Origin: Pseudoflavonifractor sp902362925
GTDB taxonomy: Bacteria > Bacillota > Clostridia > Oscillospirales > Oscillospiraceae
DNA: 64,000 bases
Assembly (NCBI GenBank): GCA_902362925.1
Contig: CABIYL010000002.1
Reading direction: 5' to 3' (one strand)
Shown: positions 7,363 through 19,078 of the stretch, piece after piece
Numbering within the stretch: position 1 is the first letter of the stretch
How the letters are laid out: the number at the start of each line of letters is the position of its first letter
Notes under the pieces: generated by a model
The model's input: only the letters and a program-made list of their open reading frames with translations
What the model was told of the DNA's origin: nothing
Database searches by the model: none
Translations under genes and position numbers: made by a program

Positions 7363-8211
7363 ATGCCGGAACAGAGAAGCCGCCCGAAGGATGGCCGTGT
7401 CATCGCATTGGCCAATCAGAAAGGCGGAACAGGCAAAACCGCCACAACGGTGAATCTGGGCATTGGCCTGGCCCGCCTGGGGCAAAAGGTTCTGCTCATT
7501 GATGCAGATCCCCAGGGCGACCTCACCACTTGCCTGGGCTGGCAGGATCAGGACGGCTTGCAGACTACTATCGCCACCATCATGGAGAAAGTGATCCGCG
7601 ATGAGCCGTTTTCTGTGGACGAGGGCATCCTGCACCACAAAGAGGGTGTTGACCTTATGCCAGCCAACATTGAGCTGTCGGCTATGGAAATGAGCTTGGT
7701 AAACGCCATGAGTCGGGAGTTCACGCTGCGAACCTATGTCAACGAAGTCAAGAAGAACTATGACACGATTCTGATCGACTGTATGCCGTCCCTCGGTATG
7801 ATTACAATTAATGCGCTGGCGGCGGCTGACAGCGTGATTATCCCGGTGCAGGCCCATTATCTCCCGGCCAAAGGCATGACCCAGCTCATGCGAACCATTG
7901 GCAAGGTCAGGCGGCAGATCAACCCGTCCCTCAAAGTGGACGGCGTACTGCTGACCCTTGTGGACGGGCGCACCAATCTGGCCAAGCAGACAGCGGAAAC
8001 CTTGCGGCAGAGCTACGGGAGTGTTTTGAAAATCTATCGTTCCGAGATTCCCGTTGCCATCAAAGCCGCAGAAATCAGCGCCGCTGGCCAGAGTATCTAT
8101 GCCTATGACAACGGCAGCAAGGTAGCTCAGGCTTATGCGGAATTTTCAAAGGAGGTGCAGGCGGATGGCGAAAAACAACGCGCTAAACTTCAATCTGCCC
8201 TCAGTCGATGA
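7363..8211 (+). CDS. parA: ParA/Soj-family partition ATPase
   Basis: 282 aa, start ATG 7363 placed 8 bases after AAGGAGG (an ATG two codons upstream is too close). The deviant Walker A motif NQKGGTGKTATT is at residues ~19-30, followed by LLIDADPQGDLT (Walker A prime region) and TILIDCMPSLG (Walker B). ParA ATPases position DNA by dimerising on nucleoid DNA under ParB control. It overlaps parB by 47 bases. Partition genes on conjugative elements stabilise the excised circular form. Confidence 0.9.
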   Translation: MPEQRSRPKDGRVIALANQKGGTGKTATTVNLGIGLARLGQKVLLIDADPQGDLTTCLGWQDQDGLQTTIATIMEKVIRDEPFSVDEGILHHKEGVDLMPANIELSAMEMSLVNAMSREFTLRTYVNEVKKNYDTILIDCMPSLGMITINALAAADSVIIPVQAHYLPAKGMTQLMRTIGKVRRQINPSLKVDGVLLTLVDGRTNLAKQTAETLRQSYGSVLKIYRSEIPVAIKAAEISAAGQSIYAYDNGSKVAQAYAEFSKEVQADGEKQRAKLQSALSR

Positions 8212-9136
8212 CCTCTTTTCCACCGAGGAAAGTCGTGCGGAGGCCAGATTGGAGAAAGTCGTCAACCTAAACCCCTCAGAGATTAGCGATTTCCCCGATC
8301 ACCCTTTCAAGGTGCGGATGGATGCAGCTATGCAGGAAATGGCGGAGAGCGTCAAGCAGTACGGCGTGTTGGTACCTGCGCTGGTACGCCCCAAGCAAGG
8401 CGGCGGCTATGAAATGGTAGCCGGACACCGCAGGAAAATGGCGGCGGAGCTGGCGCAGCTCCCGGAAATCCCCTGTATTGTGCGAAACCTCACCGATGAT
8501 GAAGCCACAATCATCATGGTGGATTCCAACCTGCAACGAGAGCAGATTTTGCCCTCGGAAAAGGCATTTGCCTACAAGATGAAGCTGGACGCGATGAAAC
8601 GGCAGGGACAGCGAGTAGATTTAACTTCTGACCCACTGGGGCAGAAGTTGAAAGGCGTATATTCTGTTGAAGTGGTAGCACAGGGAACGTCTGATAGCAA
8701 AACACAGGTGCAAAGATATATCCGCCTTACTCACCTTATCCCGGATATTCTGGAACTGGTGGATAATTCTGTTCTGCGAGAGCCGGAAGTGCGGCAAATC
8801 GCCATGCGTCCTGCGGTGGAACTGTCCTACCTGCGAAAAGAAGAACAGGCAGACCTGTTTGCCATCATGAATGAAATGGACTGCACACCGTCCCATGCCC
8901 AGGCAATCAAAATGCGGCAGATGTCTGAAGCCAAGACCGGCGATGAACGGCTTGCCAAAGATGCTCTTGTCGCCATTATGAAGGAGGAAAAGCCCAATCA
9001 AAAAGAACAAATCAAAATTCCGAAAGAGCGGATCAGCAAGTATTTTGCGCCGGGGACGCCCGCGCAGAAGATTGAGGATACCATCGTTCAAGCTCTGGAA
9101 CTTTACCGCAGACGTCAACGCAGTTTAGAACGATAA
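8165..9136 (+). CDS. parB: ParB/RepB/Spo0J-family partition protein
   Basis: 323 aa, start ATG 8165 after AAGGAGG inside the parA tail. The N-terminal ParB/Srx domain (about residues 35-130) has HPFKVR, YGVLVPALVRP, the nucleotide-binding GHRRKMAAE and NLQREQI; a central HTH region follows and a basic C-terminus. It binds a parS-type site and activates ParA. Confidence 0.9.
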   Translation: MAKNNALNFNLPSVDDLFSTEESRAEARLEKVVNLNPSEISDFPDHPFKVRMDAAMQEMAESVKQYGVLVPALVRPKQGGGYEMVAGHRRKMAAELAQLPEIPCIVRNLTDDEATIIMVDSNLQREQILPSEKAFAYKMKLDAMKRQGQRVDLTSDPLGQKLKGVYSVEVVAQGTSDSKTQVQRYIRLTHLIPDILELVDNSVLREPEVRQIAMRPAVELSYLRKEEQADLFAIMNEMDCTPSHAQAIKMRQMSEAKTGDERLAKDALVAIMKEEKPNQKEQIKIPKERISKYFAPGTPAQKIEDTIVQALELYRRRQRSLER

Positions 9137-9362
9137 CCCCCACTCACAAGGGGAAAGTGCGCCCATTTGCCGAGGAACGAATTTTCCGCTCCCCCCTCTC
9201 CACACCTCACCCCCCACAAACAGTCTATACAACCCCAAAAAGAAGATATTGGAGCAGCCTGTTTCAAAAAGATACCGGCTGCATTGGCAAAAAGCTGACA
9301 TGGAGAAAAAGCGGCGTACCACTTCTTTTTTAGACAGTAACCAACAATCATAAGCCGAACGG
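9137..9362. other. Gene-free interval between parB and the surface protein
   Basis: The 225 bases contain pyrimidine-rich runs but no gene or recognisable promoter. They lead into the terminator at 9363. Confidence 0.4.
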
Positions 9363-9395
9363 CAGCACATCAGAAAACGATGTGCTGTTTTTTTT
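9363..9395 (+). terminator. Rho-independent terminator
   Basis: CAGCACATC (9363-9371) with GATGTGCTG (9379-9387), loop AGAAAAC, followed by eight Ts. It ends the parAB transcript. Confidence 0.9.
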
Positions 9396-9419
9396 GGTCA
9401 ATTTTCAGGAGGTAACAAG

Positions 9420-12400
9420 ATGAAAGCATTGAAAAAGCCCTTGTCCCTGCTCATGGCGCTCCTGATGTGCTTTGGCGTGTTTGCCGGGACAGGCATTACA
9501 GCGTATGCAGCCGGAGAGCGCATGACGGCATATCTGGTAGATCTTCCGAGAGCCAACGAACCCAATCGAGTGGGCTGGGGAAACCCGGAACTGCACTTTA
9601 TGGGTGGTTGGTCAGCTTCTGCTTCAAGCAAAACCTGCGTACACGCCCAAGACAGTTTCAGAGGGCGCGTTTTGTACTGTATTGAACCCGGCGTAGGTGT
9701 TCACACCGGGGATGGCTATGGCAGTCGGGGCGAGGATTTCTGGGACAACTATCCGTCCCATCTGAACCCCACCATTCCGCCCAGCATCATCAAGGAATAT
9801 ATCGGGCGGATTATGACTTACGGATGGCAAGGAAACGCCAGTCCTGATTGGATTACGACCAATCCCACCTATGCTGATGAAATGGCGGCATATTTTGCAA
9901 CTCAGCTTCTGGTGTGGGAAACAGTTGTCGGAGAACGTGATAGCCAGTTTAATCATGTCTGGGGAAGTTCACAGGGAAAGAACAATATTATCGACTATAT
10001 AGCGGAAGATCACCCGCTGCGAAGCCAAATTTTCAGCCACTATTCCACCATTGAGAATGCCGTAAAGCGCCACACCATGCTGCCCAGCTTTTTCAGCGGT
10101 TCCCCGGATGCCGGAGCGTATGAGCTGAAATGGGACGGCGAAAAGTATTCCGTTACCCTGACGGACACTAACAATGTACTGGGCGATTACACCTTTACCA
10201 GCAGCACCACCGGCTTGAACTTTTCGGTGGACGGCAATCAGCTTACCATCACATCCAATCAGGCTATCAAAGGTTCTGTGACGGTGAAAGCGGAAAAGAT
10301 CACCGCTCAGCGCAGCGGTGTCGTGGTCTGGACGGACGGTGTAACCGGTGGTGGTACGCAGGACTTCGCCACCTATGGAGCTACCGTTTCCGACCAGATG
10401 GTGGGCTATCTCAATTTGGAAGTCAAAACCGGCAACATGAAGCTGATCAAAACTTCTGAGGACGGCAAAGTAGAGGGCATCTCCTTCACGATTACCGGCG
10501 AGGGATACAACGCCACCAAGACCACCAATTCGGCGGGCGAAATCGACATCACCGACCTCAATCCCGGTGTTTATACCGTCACCGAGCAGTCCATTGACAA
10601 ATACGAACCCCAGGCTACTCAGCGCGTGACCATCGTCAGCGGCCAGACGGCTACCGTGAACTTTAACAACGTGCTGAAGCGCGGCAGTCTGGAGGTCACA
10701 AAGACCAGCGAGGACGGTTTGGTGGAGGGAATGACCTTCCATCTCTATGGAACTTCTCTTTCCGGCCTGCCGGTGGATGAATACGCTGTGACCGACTCCA
10801 GCGGTGTGGCAAGGTTTGAAAACGTCCTCATCGGCTCCGACTTCGTGCTGGAGGAGGTTGATACGCCGATCCGCTATGTGGTGCCGGAGGCTCAGAGCGC
10901 CACGATTGCCTGGAACGAAGTCACAAACAAGAGCGTGAACAATGTGCTGAAAAAGTTCCGTGTCACAGTAACTAAGAGCGATGTGGAAACCGGCGCGCCC
11001 CAGGGCGACGGTTCTCTTGCCGGAGCAACTTATGGGCTTTATAAGGGCGACACCCTTATCGACAGCTATACCACCGATGAGAACGGTCAGTTCACCACGG
11101 ATTATTATGTCTGTGATTCCGACTGGACAATTCGTGAAATCAACCCCAGCGAGGGGTATCTGCTGAATTCCACCATTCACAAGGTAGGTGCGGAGCCGGA
11201 ACTGTATGAGATCGAGCTGAACGACACCGCCAACGATGTGACCGAGCAGGTTATCAAGGGCGACATCGCCATCATCAAGCATACCGACGACGGAGAAACT
11301 CAGATCGAAACCCCGGAAACCGGCGCAGAGTTCCAGATTTATCTCAAGGCGGCAGGCAGCTATGACGCTGCAAAGGAATCTGAGCGCGACGTTCTCACCT
11401 GTGACGAGAATGGCTTTGCACAGTCCAAGATGCTGCCCTATGGCACCTATATCGTTCACCAGACGAAAGGCTGGGAAGGCCGAGAGCTGATGGACGATTT
11501 TGAAGTGTATATTGCTCAGGACGGCCAGACCTACCGCTATCTCATCAACAACGCCAACTTTGAGAGCTTCATCAAGGTGGTCAAGGTGGATGCGGAAACT
11601 GGCGTTACCATCCCCTATGCAGGAGCCGGGTTCCAGATTTATCGTCCCGATGGTAGCAAGGTGGAAATGACCTTCACCTATCCGACCCCGACCACGATTG
11701 ATACGTTCTACACCAATTCTGAGGGCTACCTGGTAACACCCGAAAAGCTGGAGTATGGTTCCGGCTACTCTTTGGTTGAGGTACAGGCCCCCTATGGCTA
11801 TGTGCTGGACAGCACACCGGTGTATTTTGATGTGACCGAGGACGCTTCCAGCGAGGAAGGCGGCGTGACGGTCATTGAAGTCACCAAACCCAATATGGCG
11901 CAGAAAGGCGTCATCAAGGTCAGCAAAACTGGCGAGGTGTTCTCCACCGTCACAGAATCCAACGGAGTATATCAGCCGGTGTATGACGTAACCGGTCTGT
12001 CTGGTGCGGTGTTTGAAATCACGGCGCTGGAGGACGTTTACACGCTGGATGGTACGCTGCGTTATTCTGCGGGCGAGGTGGTGGACACCATTACCACCGG
12101 CGAGGATGGCACGGCCCAGAGCCAGCCTCTCTATCTGGGCAAGTTCCAGGTGAAGGAAATCGAGTTCCCCCACGGCATGGTGGATACCGGTGAGAATGTC
12201 ACCAACGTGGAGCTGGTGTATGCAGGTCAGGAAGTAGAGATCACCGAAACTTCCGCCAGCTTCTACAACCAGCGCCAGAAAGTACAGGTCGCTCTGAATA
12301 AGCTGCTGGAGCAGGATGAAGCCTTCGGCATCGGTATGAATGGCGAGATTTCCGCTGTCACCTTTGGCCTGTACGCGCAGGAGGATATTACCGCAGCGGA

Positions 12401-12629
12401 TGGTTCCGTTATTCCCGCAGACGGGCTTCTGGAGATCGTTTCGGTGAATGAGAACGGTCAGGCCACTGGTGACGCCGCAGGCCGTGCAGGAACCGCAGAA
12501 AGCCTACGATTTAGGATTTGGGCATCTGGGAAATGGGCTGACCGTTTGGAACCGGATGGAAGAAGTGGATGGGGACTACCGCACGGTTGCCCACATTGCG
12601 CCGGATCGCACGGTGCAGATCTACGATGA
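9420..12629 (+). CDS. Thioester-domain Cna-B surface adhesin, C-terminus replaced by a deletion junction
   Basis: Start ATG 9420 after AGGAGG. Residues 1-31 are a signal peptide (KKPLSLLMALLMCFGVFAG...AYAA). A thioester domain follows, with the reactive pair Cys87 (LYCIEPG) and Gln162 (ATQLLVWE), a bond used to attach covalently to host surfaces. From about residue 335 at least six SpaA/Cna-B prealbumin-like repeats follow (VTKTSEDG, VEVQAPYGYVLD). The frame agrees with the family to about 12460; the last ~50 residues are out-of-frame reading of a methylase/helicase gene. The LPxTG or membrane anchor is therefore missing, and the product, if made, would be released rather than anchored. Confidence 0.8.
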   Translation: MKALKKPLSLLMALLMCFGVFAGTGITAYAAGERMTAYLVDLPRANEPNRVGWGNPELHFMGGWSASASSKTCVHAQDSFRGRVLYCIEPGVGVHTGDGYGSRGEDFWDNYPSHLNPTIPPSIIKEYIGRIMTYGWQGNASPDWITTNPTYADEMAAYFATQLLVWETVVGERDSQFNHVWGSSQGKNNIIDYIAEDHPLRSQIFSHYSTIENAVKRHTMLPSFFSGSPDAGAYELKWDGEKYSVTLTDTNNVLGDYTFTSSTTGLNFSVDGNQLTITSNQAIKGSVTVKAEKITAQRSGVVVWTDGVTGGGTQDFATYGATVSDQMVGYLNLEVKTGNMKLIKTSEDGKVEGISFTITGEGYNATKTTNSAGEIDITDLNPGVYTVTEQSIDKYEPQATQRVTIVSGQTATVNFNNVLKRGSLEVTKTSEDGLVEGMTFHLYGTSLSGLPVDEYAVTDSSGVARFENVLIGSDFVLEEVDTPIRYVVPEAQSATIAWNEVTNKSVNNVLKKFRVTVTKSDVETGAPQGDGSLAGATYGLYKGDTLIDSYTTDENGQFTTDYYVCDSDWTIREINPSEGYLLNSTIHKVGAEPELYEIELNDTANDVTEQVIKGDIAIIKHTDDGETQIETPETGAEFQIYLKAAGSYDAAKESERDVLTCDENGFAQSKMLPYGTYIVHQTKGWEGRELMDDFEVYIAQDGQTYRYLINNANFESFIKVVKVDAETGVTIPYAGAGFQIYRPDGSKVEMTFTYPTPTTIDTFYTNSEGYLVTPEKLEYGSGYSLVEVQAPYGYVLDSTPVYFDVTEDASSEEGGVTVIEVTKPNMAQKGVIKVSKTGEVFSTVTESNGVYQPVYDVTGLSGAVFEITALEDVYTLDGTLRYSAGEVVDTITTGEDGTAQSQPLYLGKFQVKEIEFPHGMVDTGENVTNVELVYAGQEVEITETSASFYNQRQKVQVALNKLLEQDEAFGIGMNGEISAVTFGLYAQEDITAADGSVIPADGLLEIVSVNENGQATGDAAGRAGTAESLRFRIWASGKWADRLEPDGRSGWGLPHGCPHCAGSHGADLR

Positions 12630-15600
12630 AGAAATGCCTCAAGAGATTCGGGACAGGATTCAACAGGTGGCCGACACGTCGGAGATGACAGTTTCTACAA
12701 CACAAAATGCGCCCGTGTTCTCGGTGCCGCCCAGAGAAGAACCACCGCAAAAAGAAGAAACAGCCGACCTCTACCCTGTATTGGCCGCCCAAGTGCTGCG
12801 CCTTATCGGGGAGTTTGACGGTTCCCGCATGGGCTACGGAGATGACGATGCTCAGGCGGCGGCGAACATCGCCCAGCAACTTCACAACACAGTACAACGG
12901 CAGGAAATCCGTGCGCTCCTGCAATCCTTCCTCGATCATACAGACCCGGAAGAAGAAATCGCGGCAGATGTGGCGCTCTGCATGGAGCGGATCAACGAGC
13001 TGCCCCAGCCCCTCACCCAAGACCAAGTCCTTTTGGAGCAGGCAAAAGAACTGATCGACCAGTTCTGCCAAGAAGAATATGACAGCTATGCCGATTTCAG
13101 CGATTTGGGGAATGTAGGAATTGCCTATACCACGGTCACAGACCAAGAAATTCCCATCCAGGTGAATGTCGATCTGGTGAATTACCGTGTAGAGCGGTAT
13201 CTGGACGGACAGTTTTTGGAGCGCAGGCAGTATGACAGCTTGGGGGCGATGATCCAAAACGAATTGATAGATCTCACCTTCGACGATCTCATTTCCGTAT
13301 CGGAGGAAGAATTGGAATCCATCGGCGTATCTCAAGATGATTACCGCCTGCTGAGCCGTCTCAAAGCGGATTGCGACTACTATCTGGGTGCTGGCGGACG
13401 GGCGGAAAAACACCTGTGGGCTGGAAGCGTAGAAGCACAGATTGCCAAGATGCGGGAACTGTATGATGTCTTGTCAGAAAAACCGGAATGGCTCACCGAG
13501 CAGGACATTGATCGCTATGAAAGCCAAATGACAGACGGCCCGGAACTGTCACAGCCCCAAAAAGAAGAAGCGGCTTCGCTGGCTCCAAAACGGATTCGCC
13601 GTGAGCGCGTCACCTTTGCGCCCTTGTACCCGGAAATTCCACGAGAACAGCGCCATGATTTCCACATCACGGACAATGCTCTGGGCTACGGCACACCGGG
13701 GGAAAAGTTTGCCGCCAACGTCAGAGCCATCCGCTGCTTGAAACGGATCGAAGCGGAAGAACGCCTTGCCACACCGGAGGAACAGGAAATCCTTTCTCGC
13801 TATGTGGGGTGGGGCGGGCTGCCGCAATGCTTTGAGGAAACACACAGCAAATATGCGGAACTCAAATCCCTTTTGGATGAGGACGAGTATGCAGCAGCCA
13901 GAGCCAGTTCCCTTACAGCATTTTACACCCCGCCCGTAGTGATCCGAGGCATTTACAAGGCGCTGTCACAGATGGGATTCCAGCAAGGCAACCTTTTGGA
14001 ACCGGCCTGTGGCACCGGTAATTTTATCGGTCTGCTTCCGGCTGATATGGCAGGCAGCAAAGCCTATGGCGTGGAGATTGACAGCATCAGCGGCAGGATT
14101 GCCCAGCAGCTCTATCAAAATGCCAGCATTTCCGTCAAGGGATTTGAAACGGTGCAGATGCCGGACAGCTTTTTTGATGTGGCCATCGGCAACGTCCCCT
14201 TTGGAAATTTCAAGGTGGTGGACAGGCGGTATGACAAGCACCATTGGTTGATCCACGATTATTTCTTTGGGAAAGCCCTGGACAAGGTAAGACCTGGCGG
14301 CATTGTCGCGTTCATCACGTCCAAAGGCACGATGGACAAAGAAAACTCGGCTGTCCGCCGCTATCTCGCCCAGCGCGCCGACCTGATCGGAGCCATTCGT
14401 TTACCCGATAACACATTCAAGCAGAACGCCGGAACGGAAGTCACCAGCGATATTCTTTTCCTGCAAAAAAGAGATCACATCACCGATCTGGAGCAGGATT
14501 GGGTGCAGCTGGACACGGATGAAAACGGCATCCGCATGAACCGCTACTTTGTGCAGCACCCGGAAATGATTCTGGGCGATATGGTGATGGAATCCACCCG
14601 GTTTGGGATGGACAGCGCCTGTAAAGCCCGCGAAGGAGCCGACCTGTCGGAGCAGCTTGCCCAGGCCATCCAGTTCCTTCAGGCCGAAATCAAACCCTAT
14701 GAACTGGAAGAAGCAAACGAGGAAGAAGATCGCTCCATCCCCGCAGACCCTACGGTTCGGAATTTCAGCTATACGATTGTGGACGGTCAGGTGTACTACC
14801 GGGAAAACAGCCTTATGCACCCGATGGAGGTTTCTGTTACGGCGGAAAACCGTATCCGTGGCATGATCGAGCTGCGGGAATGTGTCCGCAGGTTGATTGA
14901 GTATCAGACCGAAGGATACCCGGACGAGGACATTCAGGCAGAGCAGAAAAAGCTGAACTCCCTCTATGACCGCTTTACGGCCAAATATGGGCTTATCAGC
15001 AGCCGGGGCAACAAACTGGCATTTGCCGAGGACTCCAGCTACTGCCTCTTGTGTTCGCTGGAGGTGCTGGACGAGCAAGGCAACCTAAAAAGAAAAGCCG
15101 ATATGTTCTCCAAGCGCACCATCCGTCCTCATGTGGCTGTCACCAGCGTGGATACTGCCAGTGAAGCATTGGCGGTATCTATTTCTGAAAAAGCCTGTGT
15201 GGATATGGACTATATGGCCGAGTTGTCCGGCAAATCCCCGGAGGAGCTGGAGAGCCAACTTGCCGGCGTGATCTTCCGCAATATTGAAGGCCCGGAAAGC
15301 CCGGATGAACTGCGGGGTAATTCCCTCAGCCTGCAAGCCTTTTCCCTTGTGACGGCGGACGAGTACCTTTCAGGGAATGTGCGTCGGAAATTGCGGATGG
15401 CAAAAGCCTTTTGGGAAACAGCCCCGGACAGCCAGAAGGAAGCGGCCCGCAGACAGGTGGAGGCGCTGGAAGCGGTGCAGCCCGCAGATTTGGGCGCTGG
15501 AGAAATCGGCGTCCGCATCGGTGCAAACTGGGTGCCTATCGACATCTACCAGCAGTTCATGGTGGAACTCCTTACTCCCGGATATTACGCCCGGAACCGC

Positions 15601-18461
15601 ATCAAAATCCTGCGTTCCGAAGCTACCGGTCAGTGGGCCATCACGGACAAAAACTCTGACAGGGGCAATGTAAAGGTACTCACCACTTACGGCACCAAGC
15701 GCATGACCGCCTATCACATTCTGGAGCAGACCTTGAATCAGAAGGATGTGCGGGTATTCGACTATATCGAGGATGAAAACGGCAATAAAAAAGCCGTCCT
15801 CAACAAGAAGGAAACCGCCATTGCCCAGGACAGGCAGGAACTCATCAAACAGAAATTTTCGGAGTGGATATGGCGGGACATTGACCGCAGAGAGCGCCTG
15901 TGCCATATCTACAACGAAACCTTTAATGCCATCCGCCCCCGTGAGTATGACGGACGGCATATTCACTTTGAGGGAATGAACCCGGAAATCTCCCTGCGGC
16001 CTCATCAGATCAATGCCATCGCGCACATTTTGTATGGCGGAAATACCTTGCTTGCTCACGAAGTGGGTGCCGGGAAAACGTATGAGATGGTGCAGCGGCG
16101 ATGGAAATGAAGCGGCTGGGGCTTTGTACCAAGTCGCTGATCGTGGTTCCAAACCACATCACGGAACAGTGGGCGGCTGAATTTTTGCAGCTTTACCCCA
16201 GCGCCAATATCTTAGTCGCCACAAAGAAGGACTTTGAGAAGCAGAACAGGAAGAAGTTTTGCAGCCGCATTTCCACCGGAGATTATGACGCCATCATTAT
16301 CGGTCACAGCCAGTTTGAGAAAATCCCCATGAGTGCCGAGCGCCAACAGGCCATTCTCCAGCAGCAGATCAACGAGATTCTGTTCGGCATTGAACAGGCC
16401 AAGTCACAAAAAGCGGAACGCTACACCATCAAACAGATGGAGCGTACCCGCAAATCTCTGGAGGCGAAACTGGCGAAACTCAACGACCAAAGCCGTAAAG
16501 ATGATGTTGTGACATTTGAGGAATTAGGAGTTGACCGCATCTTCATTGACGAAAGCCATTATTTTAAGAACCTCTTTTTAATAACAAAAATGCGGAATGT
16601 GGGCGGCATTGCCCAGACCGAGGCGCAGAAAAGTTCTGACCTCTTTATGAAGTGTCAGTATCTGGACGAGCTGACCGGCGGGCGCGGCGTGATCTTTGCT
16701 ACCGGCACCCCTATCTCAAACTCCATGGTAGAGCTTTACACCATCCAGCGGTACTTGCAGTACCGCACCTTGCAGGAAATGGGCCTGATCCACTTCGACG
16801 ATTGGGCGTCCAACTTTGGAGAAACCGTCACCGCCATCGAGCTATCGCCGGAGGGCAGCGGCTACCGCGCCAAGATCCGGTTCGCAAAGTTTTACAACTT
16901 ACCGGAACTTATGAGCGTATTCAAACAGGTAGCCGATATTCAGACAGCGGATATGCTGCACCTTCCCGTACCAAAAGCCAACTTCCACACCGAAGTTATC
17001 AAACCTTCGGAAATCCAACAGGAGATGATAAAAGGGCTGGCGGAACGGGCGGAAAAAATCCGTGCTGGCGGCGTCGATCCCCATGTGGACAATATGCTCC
17101 GCATCACCAATGACGGCAGAAAGCTGGCCCTGGATATGCGGCTCATTCAGCCGCTGGCACCGGATGACCCAAATGGCAAAGTGGCTGTCTGCGCCCGAAA
17201 TGTTTACCGCATCTGGGAACAGACGAAAGAAAAACGCTCCGCCCAGCTTGTGTTCTGCGACCTGTCCACTCCTACCACGGACGGCTCGTTTAGTGTTTAC
17301 GACGACCTAAAAAAGAAGCTGTTGGACGCAGGCATCCCGGAGGACGAGATTGCCTTTATCCACACAGCAGATTCAGAGGCCAAAAAGAAAGAGCTTTTTG
17401 CGAAGGTACGATCCGGTCAGGTGCGCGTTCTTATGGGAAGCACACAGAAAATGGGTGCCGGAACCAACGTCCAGGATAGACTGATTGCCCTGCATGATCT
17501 GGATTGCCCCTGGAGGCCCAGCGACCTTCAGCAGCGGCTTGGAAGAATTGTCCGTCAGGGTAACGAAAATGAGGAGGTGGAGATCTTCCGCTATGTAACT
17601 GAGGGAACATTCGACGCTTATTTGTACTAGCTCGTCGAGAACAAGCAGAAGTTTATCGCTCAAATCATGACCAGCAAAGCCCCTGTCCGCGTGGCGGATG
17701 ATGTGGACGAAACCGCCCTGAGCTATTCCGAGATCAAGGCGCTGGCCACCGGAAACCCGCTTATCATCGAAAAGTGCAATCTGGATATGGAGGTTGCCAA
17801 ATTGAATATGCTCAAGGCCAGTCACTTGAATCAGGTGTATGGCTTGGAGGAATTGGTGTACCGCAAATATCCGGCAGAGATCACCCGATTGACGGAGAGA
17901 ATTGCAGGCTATGAAAAAGATGTGGAGCTGGCAAAAGCCCATCCGAAAGCGCAGGAGGGATTCTGCGGCATGGAGGTGGAGGGCCAACACTACACGGAAA
18001 AAGAGGATGCAGGCAAGGCCATCATCGACGTCTGCACGAAGATGACCGGCTCCGATGCTGTCCTTCTGGGGCAGTACCGGGGCTTCTCTATGGTGCTGGC
18101 CTATGACGGGATGAGCAATGAGTACCGCATCACGCTGAAAGGCACCCTGTCCCATACGGTGACGCTGGGTGCGGATGTGTTCGGCAACATCACCCGCCTG
18201 GACAACGCGCTGGAGAATCTGGCAGGAAACCTTGACGCGGAACGGGCCAAACTGGAGGAAGCCAAAGTGCAGCTTGAAAATGCCCGCACCGAACTGGCCA
18301 CACCGTTTGCCCGTGAGGAGGAGCTGGCCGAGAAAACCGCACGTTTGAAAGAACTGAACATCCTGCTTAATATGGATGAGAAGGACAAAACGCTGATCGA
18401 TGAGGCTCCCGATGAGGGTGAAGAACCACCCGCAAGAAAGGTTGTAGGTCTGGAGCGATAA
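12466..18461 (+). pseudogene. Broken DNA methylase-SNF2 helicase gene of a conjugative element
   Basis: One ancestral gene now in three frames. The N-terminus is lost at a junction with the surface protein near 12463; residues resume at AYDLGFGHLGNGL. An N6-adenine methyltransferase region has LEPACGTGNF (~13998-14027) and NVPFGNF as the NPPY equivalent. Helicase motifs follow: HEVGAGKT, IFIDESHYFKN, ATGTPISN and QQRLGRIVRQG. A one-base deletion near 16091 (GTGCAG where GTGGCAG is expected) shifts the frame, and TAG at 17628-17630 replaces the expected glutamine codon after DAYLY. The tail to 18461 is a coiled-coil region. Intact versions are very large proteins, thought to protect or process transferred DNA. 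Confidence 0.8.
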
Positions 18462-18511
18462 GCTCTCCCAGCACTGATTGGAACTATCCCAATCGGTGCG
18501 TACATAATAAA

Positions 18512-18572
18512 AAGCCCCCTTACATAGCCGGTTCCTGTCGGAACAGATTGTTGGCTATATAAGGAGGTTTAT
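18512..18572 (-). terminator. Terminator of the XRE gene / copy of an element leader hairpin
   Basis: On the minus strand a CCTCC...TATAGCC arm pairs with GGCTATGTAAGGGGGC, followed by TTTTTATT, which would end the XRE transcript. Read on the plus strand the same bases resemble the leader at 25181-25247 (CCCCCTTACATAG, then an RBS and ATG), but the frame behind it stops after six codons. A second hairpin (GCACTGATTGG/CCAATCGGTGC) lies at 18471-18500. Confidence 0.55.
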
Positions 18573-18586
18573 GGTGCCATTTTGTT

Positions 18587-18955
18587 TTAGTGCGTTTTTC
18601 TGTCTGCTGTGCGGAGGTTTGCATCCCGACGCAGGGTATCCTTCAAAGAACCGATCATATCCTTGATGATACGGATTTCATACTCGTCGCAATCTTTCAG
18701 CAACAGCGCAATATCCTTTTCAAACTGCACTTTTGCCATAATGATATTGTCGCAGAGAAGATCATCACCGGTGACAGAAAGTGCATTTGCAATACTGATA
18801 ATCGTGTTTAGGCTAACGCGGGTGGTGCCGGTTTCAATGTTACTCAGATGTGTCGGAGAGATGTCAATGAGTTCGGCAAGGCGCTCCTGCGTTAAATCTG
18901 CCTTGATACGGGCAATCTTGATTCGTTTGCCGATTGCTTTATAATCAAGTTCCAT
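18587..18955 (-). CDS. XRE-family transcriptional regulator
   Basis: 122 aa, ATG at 18955 with AAAGGGGG upstream. HTH_3 domain at residues ~7-62 (RIKIARIKADLTQERLAEL, THLSNIETGTTRVSL); the C-terminal 55 residues are helical. Typical small regulator of mobile elements, divergent from the cargo genes to its right. Confidence 0.8.
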   Translation of the reverse strand: MELDYKAIGKRIKIARIKADLTQERLAELIDISPTHLSNIETGTTRVSLNTIISIANALSVTGDDLLCDNIIMAKVQFEKDIALLLKDCDEYEIRIIKDMIGSLKDTLRRDANLRTADRKTH

Positions 18956-19078
18956 ATTGCGCCCCCTTTACTGCAAAATTTACACAATAGCATTGTAACC
19001 ACGGGAGCAGCATATTATAATGGGCTATATCCGTATTCTACGGACATAGTTTAAGTTATCGGGAAGATAGGTGATTTT

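Noticed and set aside
9969..12173. Long minus-strand open frame opposite the adhesin gene
   Set aside because: Shadow of repetitive GC-rich coding sequence; no ribosome site and no protein family resemblance.
17628..17630. TAG in the helicase gene as possible pyrrolysine or readthrough codon
   Set aside because: The gene is already frameshifted and N-terminally deleted; a single nonsense change in a decaying gene is simpler and no pyl genes are seen.
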